A stretch of DNA of 64,000 nt, taken from contig NZ_SEMC01000001.1 in NCBI RefSeq assembly GCF_004153195.1, forward strand, positions 310,001-374,000, written 5' to 3'. Below, piece after piece: positions 46,837 to 57,179 of this stretch. The position numbers and the translations under genes were made by a program. Position 1 is the stretch's first letter. Each line of letters begins with the position of its first letter. The notes beneath the pieces are model-generated. The model was not told the origin of the DNA and did no database searches. It saw only the letters and a list, made by a program, of their open reading frames with translations. This DNA comes from Sporolactobacillus sp. THM19-2. GTDB taxonomy: Bacteria > Bacillota > Bacilli > Bacillales > Sporolactobacillaceae.

Positions 46837-47130
46837 ATGGCAGAAAAGCCCTTGGATATGGAAAAATGGCATAAATCGATTGAACCGTTTCTCCAGAGCA
46901 AGCTGGAAGAATTTCATCTGCTCGGGCTAAATCACCTGAGCCGGGAAGAATTCTGGCAGTTTGTAAAAGAAAAACTGGAAAAAGCGAAGGGAGAGAAGCC
47001 TGAACGAATCCATGAGGTCGTTGCGGCTGTCATGGCGCTGACCGTTAATGATTATATGAACAAGCTGCGTATGGACATGTTCCGGGACTCCCCACTCGAT
47101 AAAGAGATGGACAGCGGGCTGTTCAAATAA
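46837..47130 (+). CDS. comN: Post-transcriptional regulator ComN (YrzD)
   Basis: Small protein that acts post-transcriptionally on comE expression in B. subtilis. The 97-residue product shows the family pattern EPFLQSKLEEFHLLGLNHLSREEFWQFVKEKL. ATG 46837 has GGGAGGA at 6 bases, while a longer frame to 46756 has no support. Neighbours spoVB and secDF match B. subtilis. CCGGATC/GATCCGG forms a hairpin at 47149-47173 between this gene and secD. Confidence 0.85.
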   Translation: MAEKPLDMEKWHKSIEPFLQSKLEEFHLLGLNHLSREEFWQFVKEKLEKAKGEKPERIHEVVAAVMALTVNDYMNKLRMDMFRDSPLDKEMDSGLFK

Positions 47131-47205
47131 TAATGTTCAGAGGATAAGACCGGATCGCCGCACGGAAGGATCCGGCCGAAAGATAGAAGGGAGCAAGTTA
47201 AGGTT

Positions 47206-48507
47206 ATGGTGAAAAAAGGACCGTTATTTTCCTTTTTGGCAATTCTGGTTGTATCAGCAGTCATCCTCGGTTTTGCCACAATGCCAATCATACATAATAT
47301 TAATCTGGGCCTTGACCTGAAAGGCGGGTTTGAAGTTCTTTATCAGGTGGAACCGCTGAAAGCGGGACAGAAAATTGACAAAGAAGATATGAGCAATGCG
47401 GTTGCGGCCATCAACAAACGGATCAATGTCCTCGGTGTCAGTGAACCGAATATTGCCATCGAAAGCGGAGACAGGATTCGTGTCCAGTTGCCGGGTGTGA
47501 CGAATGAAAAGCGGGCAAGAGAGCTTCTGTCGACGACGGCCAATCTTTCATTCAGGGATTATCAGGACAAGCTGATGCTCGACGGATCGGATCTGCAGCC
47601 GGGCAAGGCAAAAGTTGCGTTTGATGAGCTGAATCATCCGATGGTTACCCTGCAGCTGAAAGATCCGAAAAAATTTGCGAAGGTGACCTCCGATATTCTG
47701 TCGAAAGCACCGAATAACGTGCTTGTCATCTGGATGGATTATCAGAAAGGTGACTCCTATGCAAAAGAAGTTCAGAAAAGCAATCATAAGTTTATTTCTA
47801 ACCCTGCAGTGAATCAGGTGCTGAATACGAGTGATGTTCAGATAACCGGAAACTTCACCGTACAGGAAGCCAATAATCTGAAGGATCTTCTTAATTCAGG
47901 GTCACTGCCAGTTAAGATGGATGAAACCTATTCGACATCTGTCGGTGCGCAGTTCGGTCAGAATTCAATGAGGGATACCCTGTTTGCCGGAGCACTCGGG
48001 GTCGCAGCCATTCTCCTGTTCATGCTGGTCTTCTACAGACTGGGCGGGCTGATTGCCAACATCACTCTTGTTTTTTACATTTATATGGTTATGGCTGTTT
48101 TCGTCGGGTTGCAGGCGGTTCTGACACTTCCGGGGATCGCGGCCATGATCCTTGGTATCGGCATGGCGGTCGATGCGAATATCATTACACTTGAACGTAT
48201 CAAGGATGAAATTCGAGGTGGAAAATCAATTGCGTCGGCATTCAGATCAGGGAGCCATCGGGCGCTTCCAACGGTTGTTGATGCCAATCTGACCACGATT
48301 ATTGCCGCGGGTGTACTCTTCTTCTTTGGTAACAGCGCGGTTAAGGGCTTTGCCGTTATGCTGCTGATCAGTAACGTTGTGACATTTATCTCATCGGTAT
48401 ATGGTCAGCGACTGTTTCTGGGTTTACTGGTTAAAAGCAGAATCCTGAATGATAAGCCATGGCTGTTCGGTGTCAGAAGGAGTGATATCCGTGAAAACGA
48501 AGCATGA
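47206..48507 (+). CDS. secD: Protein translocase subunit SecD
   Basis: Proton-driven export factor that helps release proteins from SecYEG. The 433-residue protein has the first helix (residues 7-25), the periplasmic-side P1 domain (LGLDLKGGFEVLYQVEP, then the base), and five C-terminal helices with GMAVDANIITLERIKDEIR. The C-terminal tail LNDKPWLFGVRRSDIRE resembles the linker that joins SecD and SecF in the fused Bacillus SecDF. Here a stop follows, and secF begins in a different frame. Confidence 0.96.
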   Translation: MVKKGPLFSFLAILVVSAVILGFATMPIIHNINLGLDLKGGFEVLYQVEPLKAGQKIDKEDMSNAVAAINKRINVLGVSEPNIAIESGDRIRVQLPGVTNEKRARELLSTTANLSFRDYQDKLMLDGSDLQPGKAKVAFDELNHPMVTLQLKDPKKFAKVTSDILSKAPNNVLVIWMDYQKGDSYAKEVQKSNHKFISNPAVNQVLNTSDVQITGNFTVQEANNLKDLLNSGSLPVKMDETYSTSVGAQFGQNSMRDTLFAGALGVAAILLFMLVFYRLGGLIANITLVFYIYMVMAVFVGLQAVLTLPGIAAMILGIGMAVDANIITLERIKDEIRGGKSIASAFRSGSHRALPTVVDANLTTIIAAGVLFFFGNSAVKGFAVMLLISNVVTFISSVYGQRLFLGLLVKSRILNDKPWLFGVRRSDIRENEA

Positions 48508-49447
48508 TATGAATTATAAGCACTATAACAGATTGTATAATCATCTTGATTTTATGAAATACAGGAATGTGTTTTTCACCTTCTCGGCGGCATTGATCCT
48601 GCTTGGAATTGTCTCTCTGTTTGTTTTCAAACTCAATTTGGGTATTGACTTTTCAAGTGGTACCCGTGTAGATATTCAGACGAACCATCCGATGTCGGTG
48701 ACAAAGGTGGAACAATCGTTCCGGGATATGGGTTATACCCCGGAACAGCCCGTCCTTTCCGGAAATAATCGAAATATCGCAACGATACGAATCAACGATG
48801 ACCTGAGCCGGACTGAGGTTGCGGATGTCAAAAATTCGATTCAGAAACAGTATGGCGTAGAGCCTAATGTCAGCACGGTTTCGCCGCAGGTCGGAAGAGA
48901 TCTCGCGAAAAACGGCCTGTATTCGCTGATTATTGCTTCATTTTTTATCATTATTTATGTCTGGATTCGATTTGAATTTTTGCAGGGACTGACTGCCGTA
49001 CTGGCTTTGATCCATGATGCGTTCTTTATCGTGACCGTGTTCAGTCTGCTGCATATTGAAGTAAATATTCTCATCATATCCGCCATTCTGACGATCGTCG
49101 GCTATTCGGTCAATGATACGATTGTCACCTTTGACCGTGTGCGTGAAAACATGAAAATGAGCAGAAAACGTCTGACGACGCTGGAGGAACTTGGGAAGAT
49201 CGTTAATCTGAGTATCCGTGAAACCCTGACCCGATCGATAAATACAGTTCTGACCGTCCTGTTCCCGGTTATTTTCCTGCTGATCTTCGGCAGTGAATCC
49301 ATTAAGACCTTTACCATTGCTCTGCTTGCCGGTCTGCTCTGTGGTGTTTATTCCTCAATCTGTATTGCCTGTCCGCTCTGGGCTGTACTGAAAGCACGGT
49401 ATCTTGCACGGCGCAAAGCTAAAAGAACCGTTCAGGCGCAGAATTAA
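48491..49447 (+). CDS. secF: Protein translocase subunit SecF
   Basis: Partner of SecD. The 318-residue protein has the first helix (about 20-38), LGIDFSSGTRVDIQ, and the C-terminal five-helix bundle with GYSVNDTIVTFDRVRENMK. GTG 48491 lies inside the last codons of secD, with AGAAGGAG 9 bases before it, so it is translated on its own. In B. subtilis the two are one protein. Confidence 0.95.
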   Translation: MKTKHDMNYKHYNRLYNHLDFMKYRNVFFTFSAALILLGIVSLFVFKLNLGIDFSSGTRVDIQTNHPMSVTKVEQSFRDMGYTPEQPVLSGNNRNIATIRINDDLSRTEVADVKNSIQKQYGVEPNVSTVSPQVGRDLAKNGLYSLIIASFFIIIYVWIRFEFLQGLTAVLALIHDAFFIVTVFSLLHIEVNILIISAILTIVGYSVNDTIVTFDRVRENMKMSRKRLTTLEELGKIVNLSIRETLTRSINTVLTVLFPVIFLLIFGSESIKTFTIALLAGLLCGVYSSICIACPLWAVLKARYLARRKAKRTVQAQN

Positions 49448-49481
49448 TACTCTTTAAAAATCGAACGGGGAGACTTTGATT

Positions 49482-49835
49482 GTGAAAAAACAATGGAATA
49501 TCCTTTTGATTTTGATATTCACTCTGATTGTGGTGCTGTTTTCTATAGACAATGTAGACAGTGTGACATTCAGTTATCTGTTCGGAAAAGCCGACATTCC
49601 GCTGATTCTGGTCATTATTGGATCGGTGCTCATCGGCGTCCTGCTGATCGGACTTTCAACATACATTAAAATTTATAAACAACGGCGTCGGATCGTTCAG
49701 CTGGAAAGGCAGATCCAGAGGCTGGCCAGTCTGCATCCCGAAGATGCTGAAAAACTTGCGATCAAGGTATCAGGTGGAGAAGAAGAGGAAGAGGGAAAGC
49801 GTGTATCACGAAAACACCTTTTGTCGCGAAAATAA
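49482..49835 (+). CDS. LapA-type (DUF1049) membrane protein
   Basis: Protein of 117 residues with two membrane helices (NILLILIFTLIVVLFS and LILVIIGSVLIGVLLIGLS) and a charged, coiled-coil-like C terminus (QRRRIVQLERQIQRLASL). This is the lipopolysaccharide assembly A domain (DUF1049) pattern; in Gram-positive bacteria its role is unknown. GTG 49482 is 9 bases after CGGGGAG, and a TTG at 49476 is the alternative. It lies between secF and recJ. Confidence 0.8.
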   Translation: MKKQWNILLILIFTLIVVLFSIDNVDSVTFSYLFGKADIPLILVIIGSVLIGVLLIGLSTYIKIYKQRRRIVQLERQIQRLASLHPEDAEKLAIKVSGGEEEEEGKRVSRKHLLSRK

Positions 49836-49886
49836 TCCCCGAACCCCAACATGATACATGTGAACCGAAAAAGGAGGCGGCAACCA

Positions 49887-52238
49887 TTGCTTCAACCGGA
49901 AAACCGGTGGATTACAAAGCAGGCAGATACGAAAAAGGTTCGAGAACTGGCTGAAGACCTGCACATTTCATCGCTCACAGCACGATTACTTGTTCTGCGT
50001 GGGATCGATAATCCGGAACACGCGGAACTTTTTCTGCATCCTGAAAAAATGACATTTCACGATCCGATGCGGATGCTCGGGATGCGTGAGGCCGTTGACC
50101 GGATCAGCCGGTCTGCTGCCCGCAGACGGAAAATACGCATTTTCGGCGATTATGATGCCGACGGCGTGACTTCTACGGCACTTCTTGTCCGCGCGCTGAG
50201 CATGACGGGTGCCGAAGTTTCCTGGCATGTCCCTAACCGGTTTACAGAAGGCTATGGACCCCATGCTGCGGCGGTCGAACAGGCAAAAAAGGATGGCATC
50301 GATCTCATCGTTACCGTGGATTCGGGTATTGCAGCATATGAGGCGGCAGATCGTGCCCGTCAGCTGGGGATTGATTATGTCATCACAGACCATCACGAAC
50401 CCCCTGCTGTACTCCCGGATGCTTCTACGATTCTGAATCCGAAACAGCCGGGATGTGACTATCCATTTAAAGGACTGTCAGGAGCAGGAGTTGCCCTGAA
50501 GCTTACTCAGGCACTATTTGGGAAGAAAGCTGATCCGCAATGGCTGGCCCTTGCCGCCATTGGTACCATTGCTGATCTGGTTCCCCTCAGGGATGAGAAC
50601 AGGCTCATTGCCTATCAGGGGCTTAAGAGAATAAATGAAGGAACGTATCCGGGAATCAATGCATTAAAGTTCAGATCCGGTGGAAAAGGAGACGCAGACA
50701 GTGATACAATTGGTTTCCAGCTGGGACCACGGCTCAATGCCGCCGGGCGGCTCGAAGATGCGGAACCGGCTGTCCGTCTTCTCCTCACCGGGGATGAGAC
50801 GGAGGCATCTGCCCTGGCCGACCGGCTGGATAAGCTGAATCAAGAGCGAAAAGCCCTTGCGGATCGTATTTTTCGCGAAGCAGACCAGATGGCTGCAAGC
50901 TTTATTCAGCGGGGTGACCAGGCACTGGTTCTGCCCGGTGTCAACTGGAATCAGGGAGTTATCGGCCTTGCCGCTTCCAAAATTGTAGAAAAATATTACC
51001 GGCCAACTATTATTCTGGCTGTAAACGAAGAGAAGGGTGTGGCCAAAGGATCGGGACGCAGTATCGATGGCGTTAATCTGTACAAAGCACTGACCGATAG
51101 TTCAGATCATCTGGCCCAGTTCGGCGGCCACCAGATGGCTGCCGGCCTTTCCCTTCCGGCCACAGAGATCGATGATTTCCGCTCCGATTTTCTTAAGGCT
51201 GTCCGTCATCAGATCACACCGGACATGCTGATAAAAAAAGCAATCATTGAGGACACCTGCCAACCGGATCAGATTACGGTTGAGCTGATCGAACAGCTTG
51301 GGCAGCTGGCTCCGTTTGGCACGGATAACGCAAAACCGCTCTGCCTAATGGACCATATCCCGCTTACGAAAATCAGTGCAGTCGGCCGGGATGCGTCGCA
51401 TTTGAAACTGACAGTTAGGGGTGATTCAGCTGAACTTGACGGAATCGGTTTCGGTATGGGACATAAACGGGCTGATATTTCTCCGGCGGATCGAATCAGT
51501 ATGATTGGTGAGTGGCAGATTAATGAATGGAATGGATTTAAAAAGCCGCAAATGCTGATTCGTGATATAAAAGTTGATGGACTGCAGGTCTTTGACTGGC
51601 GTGATGAACGCCGGTTGAAGGAAAAACTGGAGAAGATTTCCCCGGATGAGGCAGAAATGATTGCGTTTCAGGAGCACACAGCTGAACGGCTGCAGCTATC
51701 CCGAGCGGTGAAGCGCTGCTCGGGAGAACAGCCTGTCCGGAAACCGGCACTTGTTCTGCTGGACCTTCCAGATGAACTTGAGCAGTTGACGGGACTGATC
51801 GACAGATGTACAGAAGTCAATCGCATATATACTGTTTTCCATCATGCTCATGATCATTACTTTTCAACATTCCCGACAAGAAATCACTTTGTATGGTATT
51901 ATGCCCTGATCCGGCAGGAACATTCGTTTAAGCTGGATGAAACGGCAAAGCAGATTGCCAGATTCAAAGGATGGCCTGAACGCATGGTTTATTTCATGAC
52001 AAAGGTGTTTTTTGAGCTTGATTTTGTTACAATAGATAATGGTGTTTTGACAGTGAATCCTGCGTCGGGCAAGACGCCGCTCTCGGATTCAGTTACTTAT
52101 CGCAGAGAAAAGAGCCAGCTGGAAATGGAAGATCTGTTTTGTTATTCACCAATTTCCAGATTGAAATCGTGGTTTGAAGAGAAAATGAAACATCGGAAAC
52201 AGGCGGATGAGCCGGAGGGGACTATACATGGATTATAA
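49887..52238 (+). CDS. recJ: Single-stranded-DNA-specific exonuclease RecJ
   Basis: 5'-3' exonuclease for recombination and repair. The 783-residue protein (786 in B. subtilis) has the DHH-family motifs IRIFGDYDADGVTSTALL, VDSGIAAYE and DHHEPP, and the DHHA1 part GSGRSIDGVNLYKAL with FGGHQMAAGLS. The TTG at 49887 has AAAGGAGGCGG upstream and gives the start LQPENRW; the ATG at 49851 is in frame but lies upstream of that site. The C-terminal extension typical of Bacillales is present. Confidence 0.96.
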   Translation: MLQPENRWITKQADTKKVRELAEDLHISSLTARLLVLRGIDNPEHAELFLHPEKMTFHDPMRMLGMREAVDRISRSAARRRKIRIFGDYDADGVTSTALLVRALSMTGAEVSWHVPNRFTEGYGPHAAAVEQAKKDGIDLIVTVDSGIAAYEAADRARQLGIDYVITDHHEPPAVLPDASTILNPKQPGCDYPFKGLSGAGVALKLTQALFGKKADPQWLALAAIGTIADLVPLRDENRLIAYQGLKRINEGTYPGINALKFRSGGKGDADSDTIGFQLGPRLNAAGRLEDAEPAVRLLLTGDETEASALADRLDKLNQERKALADRIFREADQMAASFIQRGDQALVLPGVNWNQGVIGLAASKIVEKYYRPTIILAVNEEKGVAKGSGRSIDGVNLYKALTDSSDHLAQFGGHQMAAGLSLPATEIDDFRSDFLKAVRHQITPDMLIKKAIIEDTCQPDQITVELIEQLGQLAPFGTDNAKPLCLMDHIPLTKISAVGRDASHLKLTVRGDSAELDGIGFGMGHKRADISPADRISMIGEWQINEWNGFKKPQMLIRDIKVDGLQVFDWRDERRLKEKLEKISPDEAEMIAFQEHTAERLQLSRAVKRCSGEQPVRKPALVLLDLPDELEQLTGLIDRCTEVNRIYTVFHHAHDHYFSTFPTRNHFVWYYALIRQEHSFKLDETAKQIARFKGWPERMVYFMTKVFFELDFVTIDNGVLTVNPASGKTPLSDSVTYRREKSQLEMEDLFCYSPISRLKSWFEEKMKHRKQADEPEGTIHGL

Positions 52239-52740
52239 AAAGTATATCGCGTCAGTGATGGATTTCCCGACTAAGGGGATTAACTTTAGAGATATTACAT
52301 CATTGCTTCAGAATGGGCCGGTTTATCAATCAGCCATCAATGAGATGGCTGATTTCGCACGCCGTAAGAAGGCGGAAGTAATCGTCGGTCCGGAAGCACG
52401 TGGTTTTGTTATTGGCGGACCCATTGCCTACGCTTTGGGGGTGGGCTTTGTTCCCGTCAGAAAGCCTGGAAAACTTCCACGTGACGTTGAAACTTTTTCC
52501 TATAAAAAGGAGTATGGCATTGACACGCTGTGTATTCATCAAGATTCCATTAAACCGGGACAGCGCGTCCTCGTCACCGATGATCTGCTCGCGACCGGAG
52601 GCACCATCAATGCGACGATTAATCTGGTGAAGAAGCTTGGTGGTGATGTGGTCGGTGTCGCTTTTCTGATTCAACTGAGCGAACTTCACGGAACAAGGTT
52701 TCTTAAAGATTATGATGTCCTGTCTTTAATTGATTACTGA
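52228..52740 (+). CDS. apt: Adenine phosphoribosyltransferase
   Basis: Salvages adenine to AMP using PRPP. The 170-residue length equals B. subtilis Apt. Motifs: DFPTKGINFRDITSLL, GPEARGFVIGGPIAYALGVGFVPVRKPGKLP and the PRPP-binding VLVTDDLLATGGT. ATG 52228 has GGAGGGG 7 bases upstream and overlaps recJ by 11 bases. Confidence 0.98.
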   Translation: MDYKKYIASVMDFPTKGINFRDITSLLQNGPVYQSAINEMADFARRKKAEVIVGPEARGFVIGGPIAYALGVGFVPVRKPGKLPRDVETFSYKKEYGIDTLCIHQDSIKPGQRVLVTDDLLATGGTINATINLVKKLGGDVVGVAFLIQLSELHGTRFLKDYDVLSLIDY

Positions 52741-52758
52741 GAACAAGGTGTTGCCGGA

Positions 52759-52785
52759 GAGTGCCTGAGACGGGCACTCTTTTTA
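52759..52785 (+). terminator. Terminator after apt
   Basis: AGAGTGCC/GGGCACTCT stem followed by TTTTTA. relA must then use its own promoter in 52786-52889. Confidence 0.9.
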
Positions 52786-52889
52786 TACCCATTGAAACAG
52801 ACGACTGACGACACATTTTTGCAAGAACTATTTTTATTAAGGAACAGACTATTGCTTAAATCAAAGCATGATAATAAGGTGATCGGAAA

Positions 52890-55055
52890 ATGACTATGGA
52901 TGAACTGATCCAAAAGGCATCAACCTATCTGGATAAAGATGAGATTAAACAACTGAATGAAACTTATGAATTTGCGAAAGCCGCCCATAAAGGACAAGTA
53001 CGTAAATCGGGAGAGCCTTATATCACGCATCCGGTTGAGGTTGCCGGAATTCTTGTGGAACTGAAAATGGATGTCACAACCATTATCAGCGGATTTCTTC
53101 ATGATGTCGTAGAGGATACTCCGATCACCCTCGAGGATATTCGGAATAAATTTGGCGATAACGTGGCGACCCTCGTTGATGGTGTAACGAAACTGAGGCA
53201 TTTTGAATATACGTCCAAGGAAGATCAGCAGGCTGAGAATCATCGGAAGATGTTCGTTGCGATGGCCCGTGATCTTCGCTGTGTCATCGTTAAACTTGCT
53301 GACCGTCTGCACAATATGCGGACATTAAAGTATATGACTCATGAGAAACAGCTCCAGAAGGCCAATGAAACGCTGGAGATTTTTGCCCCGCTGGCCAACC
53401 GTCTGGGTATTTCTACGATTAAATGGGAGCTTGAAGATATCTCACTGCGTTATCTGAAACCGCAGCAATATTATAAAATTGTCAATCTGATGAAGCAGAA
53501 AAGGGAAGAGCGGGAGGCCTATATTGCTCAGGTTGTTGAGGATCTGAAAAAATATGTGAAATCTGTTCATATCGAAGCAGAGATTTCCGGACGCCCGAAA
53601 CATATTTACAGTATCTACCGGAAAATGGTCAATCAGCATAAGCAGTTTAATGAAATTTACGACCTGTTTGCCGTCCGGATCATTGTGGAAAGTATTAAGG
53701 ATTGTTATGCGATTCTGGGGATTATTCATACGCACTGGAAGCCGATGCCCGGGCGTTTCAAGGACTACATTGCCATGCCGAAAGCAAACATGTATCAGTC
53801 TCTTCATACAACGGTCATCGGACCGAAAGGCGACCCGCTTGAGGTTCAGATCCGGACGCAGGAGATGCATGACGTTGCAGAATACGGTATTGCTGCACAC
53901 TGGGCCTATAAAGAGGGCAAAACGCGCAACATCAATAATAAATTTGAGGATAAACTGACCTGGTTCCGGGAAATTCTGGAGTATCAGAACGAGACGGATG
54001 ATGCTAAGGAATTTATGGAGTCCCTGAAGATGGACCTTTTTTCTGACACCGTGTTTGTTTTTACCCCAAAAGGCGATGTCATTGAACTTCCGGTCGGTTC
54101 GGTACCCATTGACTTTGCCTACCGGATACACACGGAAATAGGCAATAAAACGGTTGGTGCACGTGTCAATGGGAAAATGGTCCCACTGGACTATAAATTG
54201 AAAACAGGCGACATTGTCGAAGTACTGACGTCGAAGCATTCATATGGTCCAAGCCGTGACTGGCTGAAGATCGCCAAAAGTTCAGCAGTTAAAAATAAAA
54301 TTAAACAGTGGTTCAAAAGGCAGCAGCGCCAGGAGAACGTAGCCAATGGCCGCGACATGATTGAAAAAGAACTGCGCAATCAGGGGCTCAGTATTAAAGA
54401 TACGCTAACTGAAGAGAAATTAGCCGAGGTTGTAAAGAAATTCAATTTTTCCCATGAAAATGAGCTGTATGCGGCGGTGGGATATAACGGTATTCCGGCA
54501 AGACAGGTGGTTGACCGTCTGACGGAGGACGAACGGAAGGCGAAGGAAGAGCCGGTCAGTCCGGCAAGGCAGCTGCCTGAATCAAAACCTGCACCCAGAC
54601 GAAAAACATCACTCGGTGTAAAAGTGAAGGGTGTGGACAACCTTCTGGTGCGCCTTGCCCGCTGCTGTAATCCAGTTCCCGGCGATGCGATTGTCGGTTA
54701 CATCACGCGAGGAAGGGGCGTGACGGTTCACCGGAAGGACTGTCCGAATATTAAAAGCGAAGAGGAACAGCGTCTGATCAGCGTCGAATGGGAAAATACG
54801 GAATCGAAAGCGAAGGAATATAACGTTGATATTGAAATCAACGCCTACGACCGAAACGGACTGCTGAATGAAGTGCTTCAGTGTGTGACTGATGCGCATA
54901 CAGCGATTAACGGCGTCTCGGGACGCGCGGATAAAAATAAAGTAGCGACCATACATATGACCATCGCCATCACGAATATTGATCACCTGTATCGCGTCGT
55001 AGAAAAAATCAAACGAATTCCGGATATCTATTCCGTGCGGCGTGTGATGCAGTAG
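52890..55055 (+). CDS. relA: Bifunctional (p)ppGpp synthetase/hydrolase RelA
   Basis: Long RSH enzyme that makes and degrades (p)ppGpp in the stringent response. The 721-residue protein has an HD hydrolase domain ([25 protein letters not shown]), the synthetase domain ([46 protein letters not shown]), a TGS domain ([28 protein letters not shown]), a zinc-finger region ([28 protein letters not shown]) and a C-terminal ACT domain. HD residues are intact, so hydrolysis should work. Gene order apt-relA-dtd-hisS-aspS is as in B. subtilis. Confidence 0.98.
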   Translation: MTMDELIQKASTYLDKDEIKQLNETYEFAKAAHKGQVRKSGEPYITHPVEVAGILVELKMDVTTIISGFLHDVVEDTPITLEDIRNKFGDNVATLVDGVTKLRHFEYTSKEDQQAENHRKMFVAMARDLRCVIVKLADRLHNMRTLKYMTHEKQLQKANETLEIFAPLANRLGISTIKWELEDISLRYLKPQQYYKIVNLMKQKREEREAYIAQVVEDLKKYVKSVHIEAEISGRPKHIYSIYRKMVNQHKQFNEIYDLFAVRIIVESIKDCYAILGIIHTHWKPMPGRFKDYIAMPKANMYQSLHTTVIGPKGDPLEVQIRTQEMHDVAEYGIAAHWAYKEGKTRNINNKFEDKLTWFREILEYQNETDDAKEFMESLKMDLFSDTVFVFTPKGDVIELPVGSVPIDFAYRIHTEIGNKTVGARVNGKMVPLDYKLKTGDIVEVLTSKHSYGPSRDWLKIAKSSAVKNKIKQWFKRQQRQENVANGRDMIEKELRNQGLSIKDTLTEEKLAEVVKKFNFSHENELYAAVGYNGIPARQVVDRLTEDERKAKEEPVSPARQLPESKPAPRRKTSLGVKVKGVDNLLVRLARCCNPVPGDAIVGYITRGRGVTVHRKDCPNIKSEEEQRLISVEWENTESKAKEYNVDIEINAYDRNGLLNEVLQCVTDAHTAINGVSGRADKNKVATIHMTIAITNIDHLYRVVEKIKRIPDIYSVRRVMQ

Positions 55056-55078
55056 GATTTCAAAAAGGGGATGGGGTC

Positions 55079-55528
55079 GTGAAAGTGGTTCTGCAGCGCG
55101 TAAAGAAGGCTTCGGTTGAAGTCGAAGAGAAGACGGTCGGTCGCATTGACGGCGGATTCCTGCTGCTTGTCGGCATCAGACAGGGAGATGCACTGGAAGA
55201 TGTGTATTATGTCGCCGACAAGATTGCCGGCCTGCGTATTTTTGAAGATGCAGAAGGGAAAATGAACCGGTCGCTGGTTGATGTATCCGGCGCCATTCTC
55301 TCTGTTTCACAGTTTACCTTATACGGAGACGTCTCACATGGGCGACGTCCCAGCTTTATTCAGGCGGCGCGTCCTGAGAAGGCCAGGCCCTTATATGAGG
55401 CGTTTAACGATCGGCTGAGGTCCCATGGCCTGACCGTTGAAACGGGTGTTTTCGGTGCCAGGATGGACGTTTCCCTGCTTAATGACGGACCGGTGACGCT
55501 TATTGTAGCAAGTAAGCCGCATGAGTGA
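55079..55528 (+). CDS. dtd: D-aminoacyl-tRNA deacylase
   Basis: Removes D-amino acids wrongly attached to tRNA. The 149-residue protein has the Gln in [10 protein letters not shown] and the Gly-Pro motif NDGPVTL near the C terminus, both catalytic features. GTG start at 55079 follows a GGGG-rich site; the gene is 23 bases after relA and probably in the same transcript. Confidence 0.97.
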   Translation: MKVVLQRVKKASVEVEEKTVGRIDGGFLLLVGIRQGDALEDVYYVADKIAGLRIFEDAEGKMNRSLVDVSGAILSVSQFTLYGDVSHGRRPSFIQAARPEKARPLYEAFNDRLRSHGLTVETGVFGARMDVSLLNDGPVTLIVASKPHE

Positions 55529-55556
55529 ACGGCAAAGCAGGTTTTTCTGCCATCCC

Positions 55557-55585
55557 TTGACATTTTATGAGAGAATACGTACTAT
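55557..55585 (+). promoter_or_regulatory. Promoter of the hisS-aspS T-box
   Basis: TTGACA (55557) and TACTAT (55580) with 17-base spacer; TATAAA at 55583 overlaps. Confidence 0.7.
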
Positions 55586-55591
55586 AAAAGG

Positions 55592-55864
55592 ACAAAACCA
55601 GTGACGAAGAGATCCTGCAGATCCTGCTGTCAAAGAGAAGGTGGGCCAAAGGCTGAGAGCGCGCCTGGCATGAGCAGATGCAGGAGGACACTTCTGAGGC
55701 GTTTTTCTGAAAAGCGAAAACCCGTGTTCAGCTGATTAGGAAAAATCGTTTATCGGGCGTTAACCGGATCAAGAGGAAGCATCAGGCGATGCTTTAAATC
55801 AAGGGTGGCACCACGAACGCATATTCGTCCCTTGTCCGCTGCAGAACGGACAAGGGACTTTTAT
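55592..55864 (+). promoter_or_regulatory. T-box riboswitch of hisS-aspS
   Basis: The T-box sequence GGGTGGCACCACG is at 55803-55815, followed by the terminator GTCCCTTGTCCG/CGGACAAGGGAC with T run (55827-55864). The specifier region reads GGACACTT: an Asp codon GAC (55687-55689) followed by A, overlapping by one base a His codon CAC (55689-55691). This would let the leader respond to tRNA-Asp and perhaps tRNA-His. Confidence 0.9.
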
Positions 55865-55900
55865 TATTTATGAACACAGAAAGCAGAAGGAGGAAGTCAT

Positions 55901-57169
55901 TTGCTTATTCAGATTCCGAGAGGGACCTACGATGTCCTGCCGGAAGAATCAGGTATCTGGCAGAAGATTGAAGAAACCGCTAGAAAGATCTGTACATTAT
56001 TTCATTATAAAGAAATACGTACCCCGCTTTTTGAATCGACAGATCTGTTTCAGAGAGGCGTCGGGGATACGACGGACATCGTACAGAAGGAAATGTATAA
56101 TTTCAAAGATCGGGGAGGGCGCAGCCTGACTCTGCGTCCTGAAGGGACAGCATCGGTTGTCCGCGCATTTGTCGAGCATAAAATGTACGGCCTTCCCGAC
56201 CGGCCGGCTAAATTGTATTATATCGGTCCCATGTTCCGCTATGAGCGGCCACAGTCCGGGCGGACACGGCAGTTTACCCAGTTCGGCGTCGAAGCTCTGG
56301 GTTCGAAGGATCCGTCTATAGATGCTGAAGTCATTGCACTTGCCCTGTCTTTCTATCACGCGCTGGGTCTGAAAAATCTGAAGCTCGTTCTGAACAGTCT
56401 TGGTGATCCGGAAAGCCGCGCAGCGCACCGTAAAGCCCTGATTAACCATTTTAAACCATCTATCGGCGAGTTCTGCGAAGATTGTCAGACGCGGCTTGAG
56501 AAGAACCCGCTGAGAATTCTTGATTGTAAAAAAGACCATGATCATCCGCTGATGGCTACTGCCCCTTCGATCATAGATTATCTGACCGATGACGCCAGAG
56601 ATTATTTCAATCGCGTTAAATCCATTCTTGATGAAATGGGTATTGTCTATGAACTGGATCCGACGCTGGTACGCGGGCTGGATTATTATAATCACACAAC
56701 GTTTGAAATCATGGGTGCCAGTAAAGGGGCAATCAGTACCCTGACCGGAGGCGGCCGGTACAATGGCCTGGTCAGTGAACTTGGTGGTCCGGAAACGGCC
56801 GGTGTCGGTTTCGCTCTGAGTATCGAACGTCTCCTGCTTGCGCTGGAAGTGGAAGGGATCACGCCTCGCGCCGAAGACGGACTGGATGCGTTCATTGTTG
56901 CCATAGGTGAAAAAGCGGAAGAAAAAGCCCCTGTTTTGCTGCACAGGCTCCGTGAAGCCGGTCTTCGCGCCGATAAAGACTATATGGAACGGAAAGTTAA
57001 AGCACAGTTCAAACAGGCAGACAGGGATGATGCCCGCTTTGTTGTGGTACTCGGTGATGAGGAACTGGAGGCTCATTCGGCTACTGTGAAGCATATGAGC
57101 GACGGGACTCAGGAGAAAGTTGCCTTTGACAGACTTGCAGACTACATGAAATCGAAAATGAAAAAATGA
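55901..57169 (+). CDS. hisS: Histidyl-tRNA synthetase
   Basis: Class II synthetase charging tRNA-His. The 422-residue protein has motif 1 around [23 protein letters not shown], motif 2 [23 protein letters not shown], the HisRS-specific [15 protein letters not shown], and motif 3 [15 protein letters not shown], then the anticodon-binding domain. The start codon is TTG at 55901 with AGAAGGAGG upstream. It is controlled by the T-box and followed after 10 bases by aspS. Confidence 0.98.
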   Translation: MLIQIPRGTYDVLPEESGIWQKIEETARKICTLFHYKEIRTPLFESTDLFQRGVGDTTDIVQKEMYNFKDRGGRSLTLRPEGTASVVRAFVEHKMYGLPDRPAKLYYIGPMFRYERPQSGRTRQFTQFGVEALGSKDPSIDAEVIALALSFYHALGLKNLKLVLNSLGDPESRAAHRKALINHFKPSIGEFCEDCQTRLEKNPLRILDCKKDHDHPLMATAPSIIDYLTDDARDYFNRVKSILDEMGIVYELDPTLVRGLDYYNHTTFEIMGASKGAISTLTGGGRYNGLVSELGGPETAGVGFALSIERLLLALEVEGITPRAEDGLDAFIVAIGEKAEEKAPVLLHRLREAGLRADKDYMERKVKAQFKQADRDDARFVVVLGDEELEAHSATVKHMSDGTQEKVAFDRLADYMKSKMKK

Positions 57170-57179
57170 GGTGTCGAGA

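Noticed and set aside
53442-54239. 265-codon minus-strand frame inside relA
   Set aside because: Shadow of relA synthetase/TGS region, rich in Phe, Asn and His as expected for antisense reading.
55997-57094. 365-codon open frame on the minus strand inside hisS
   Set aside because: It is antisense to hisS, whose motifs are all on the plus strand; no ribosome site, no recognisable domain, and composition like a mirrored coding frame.
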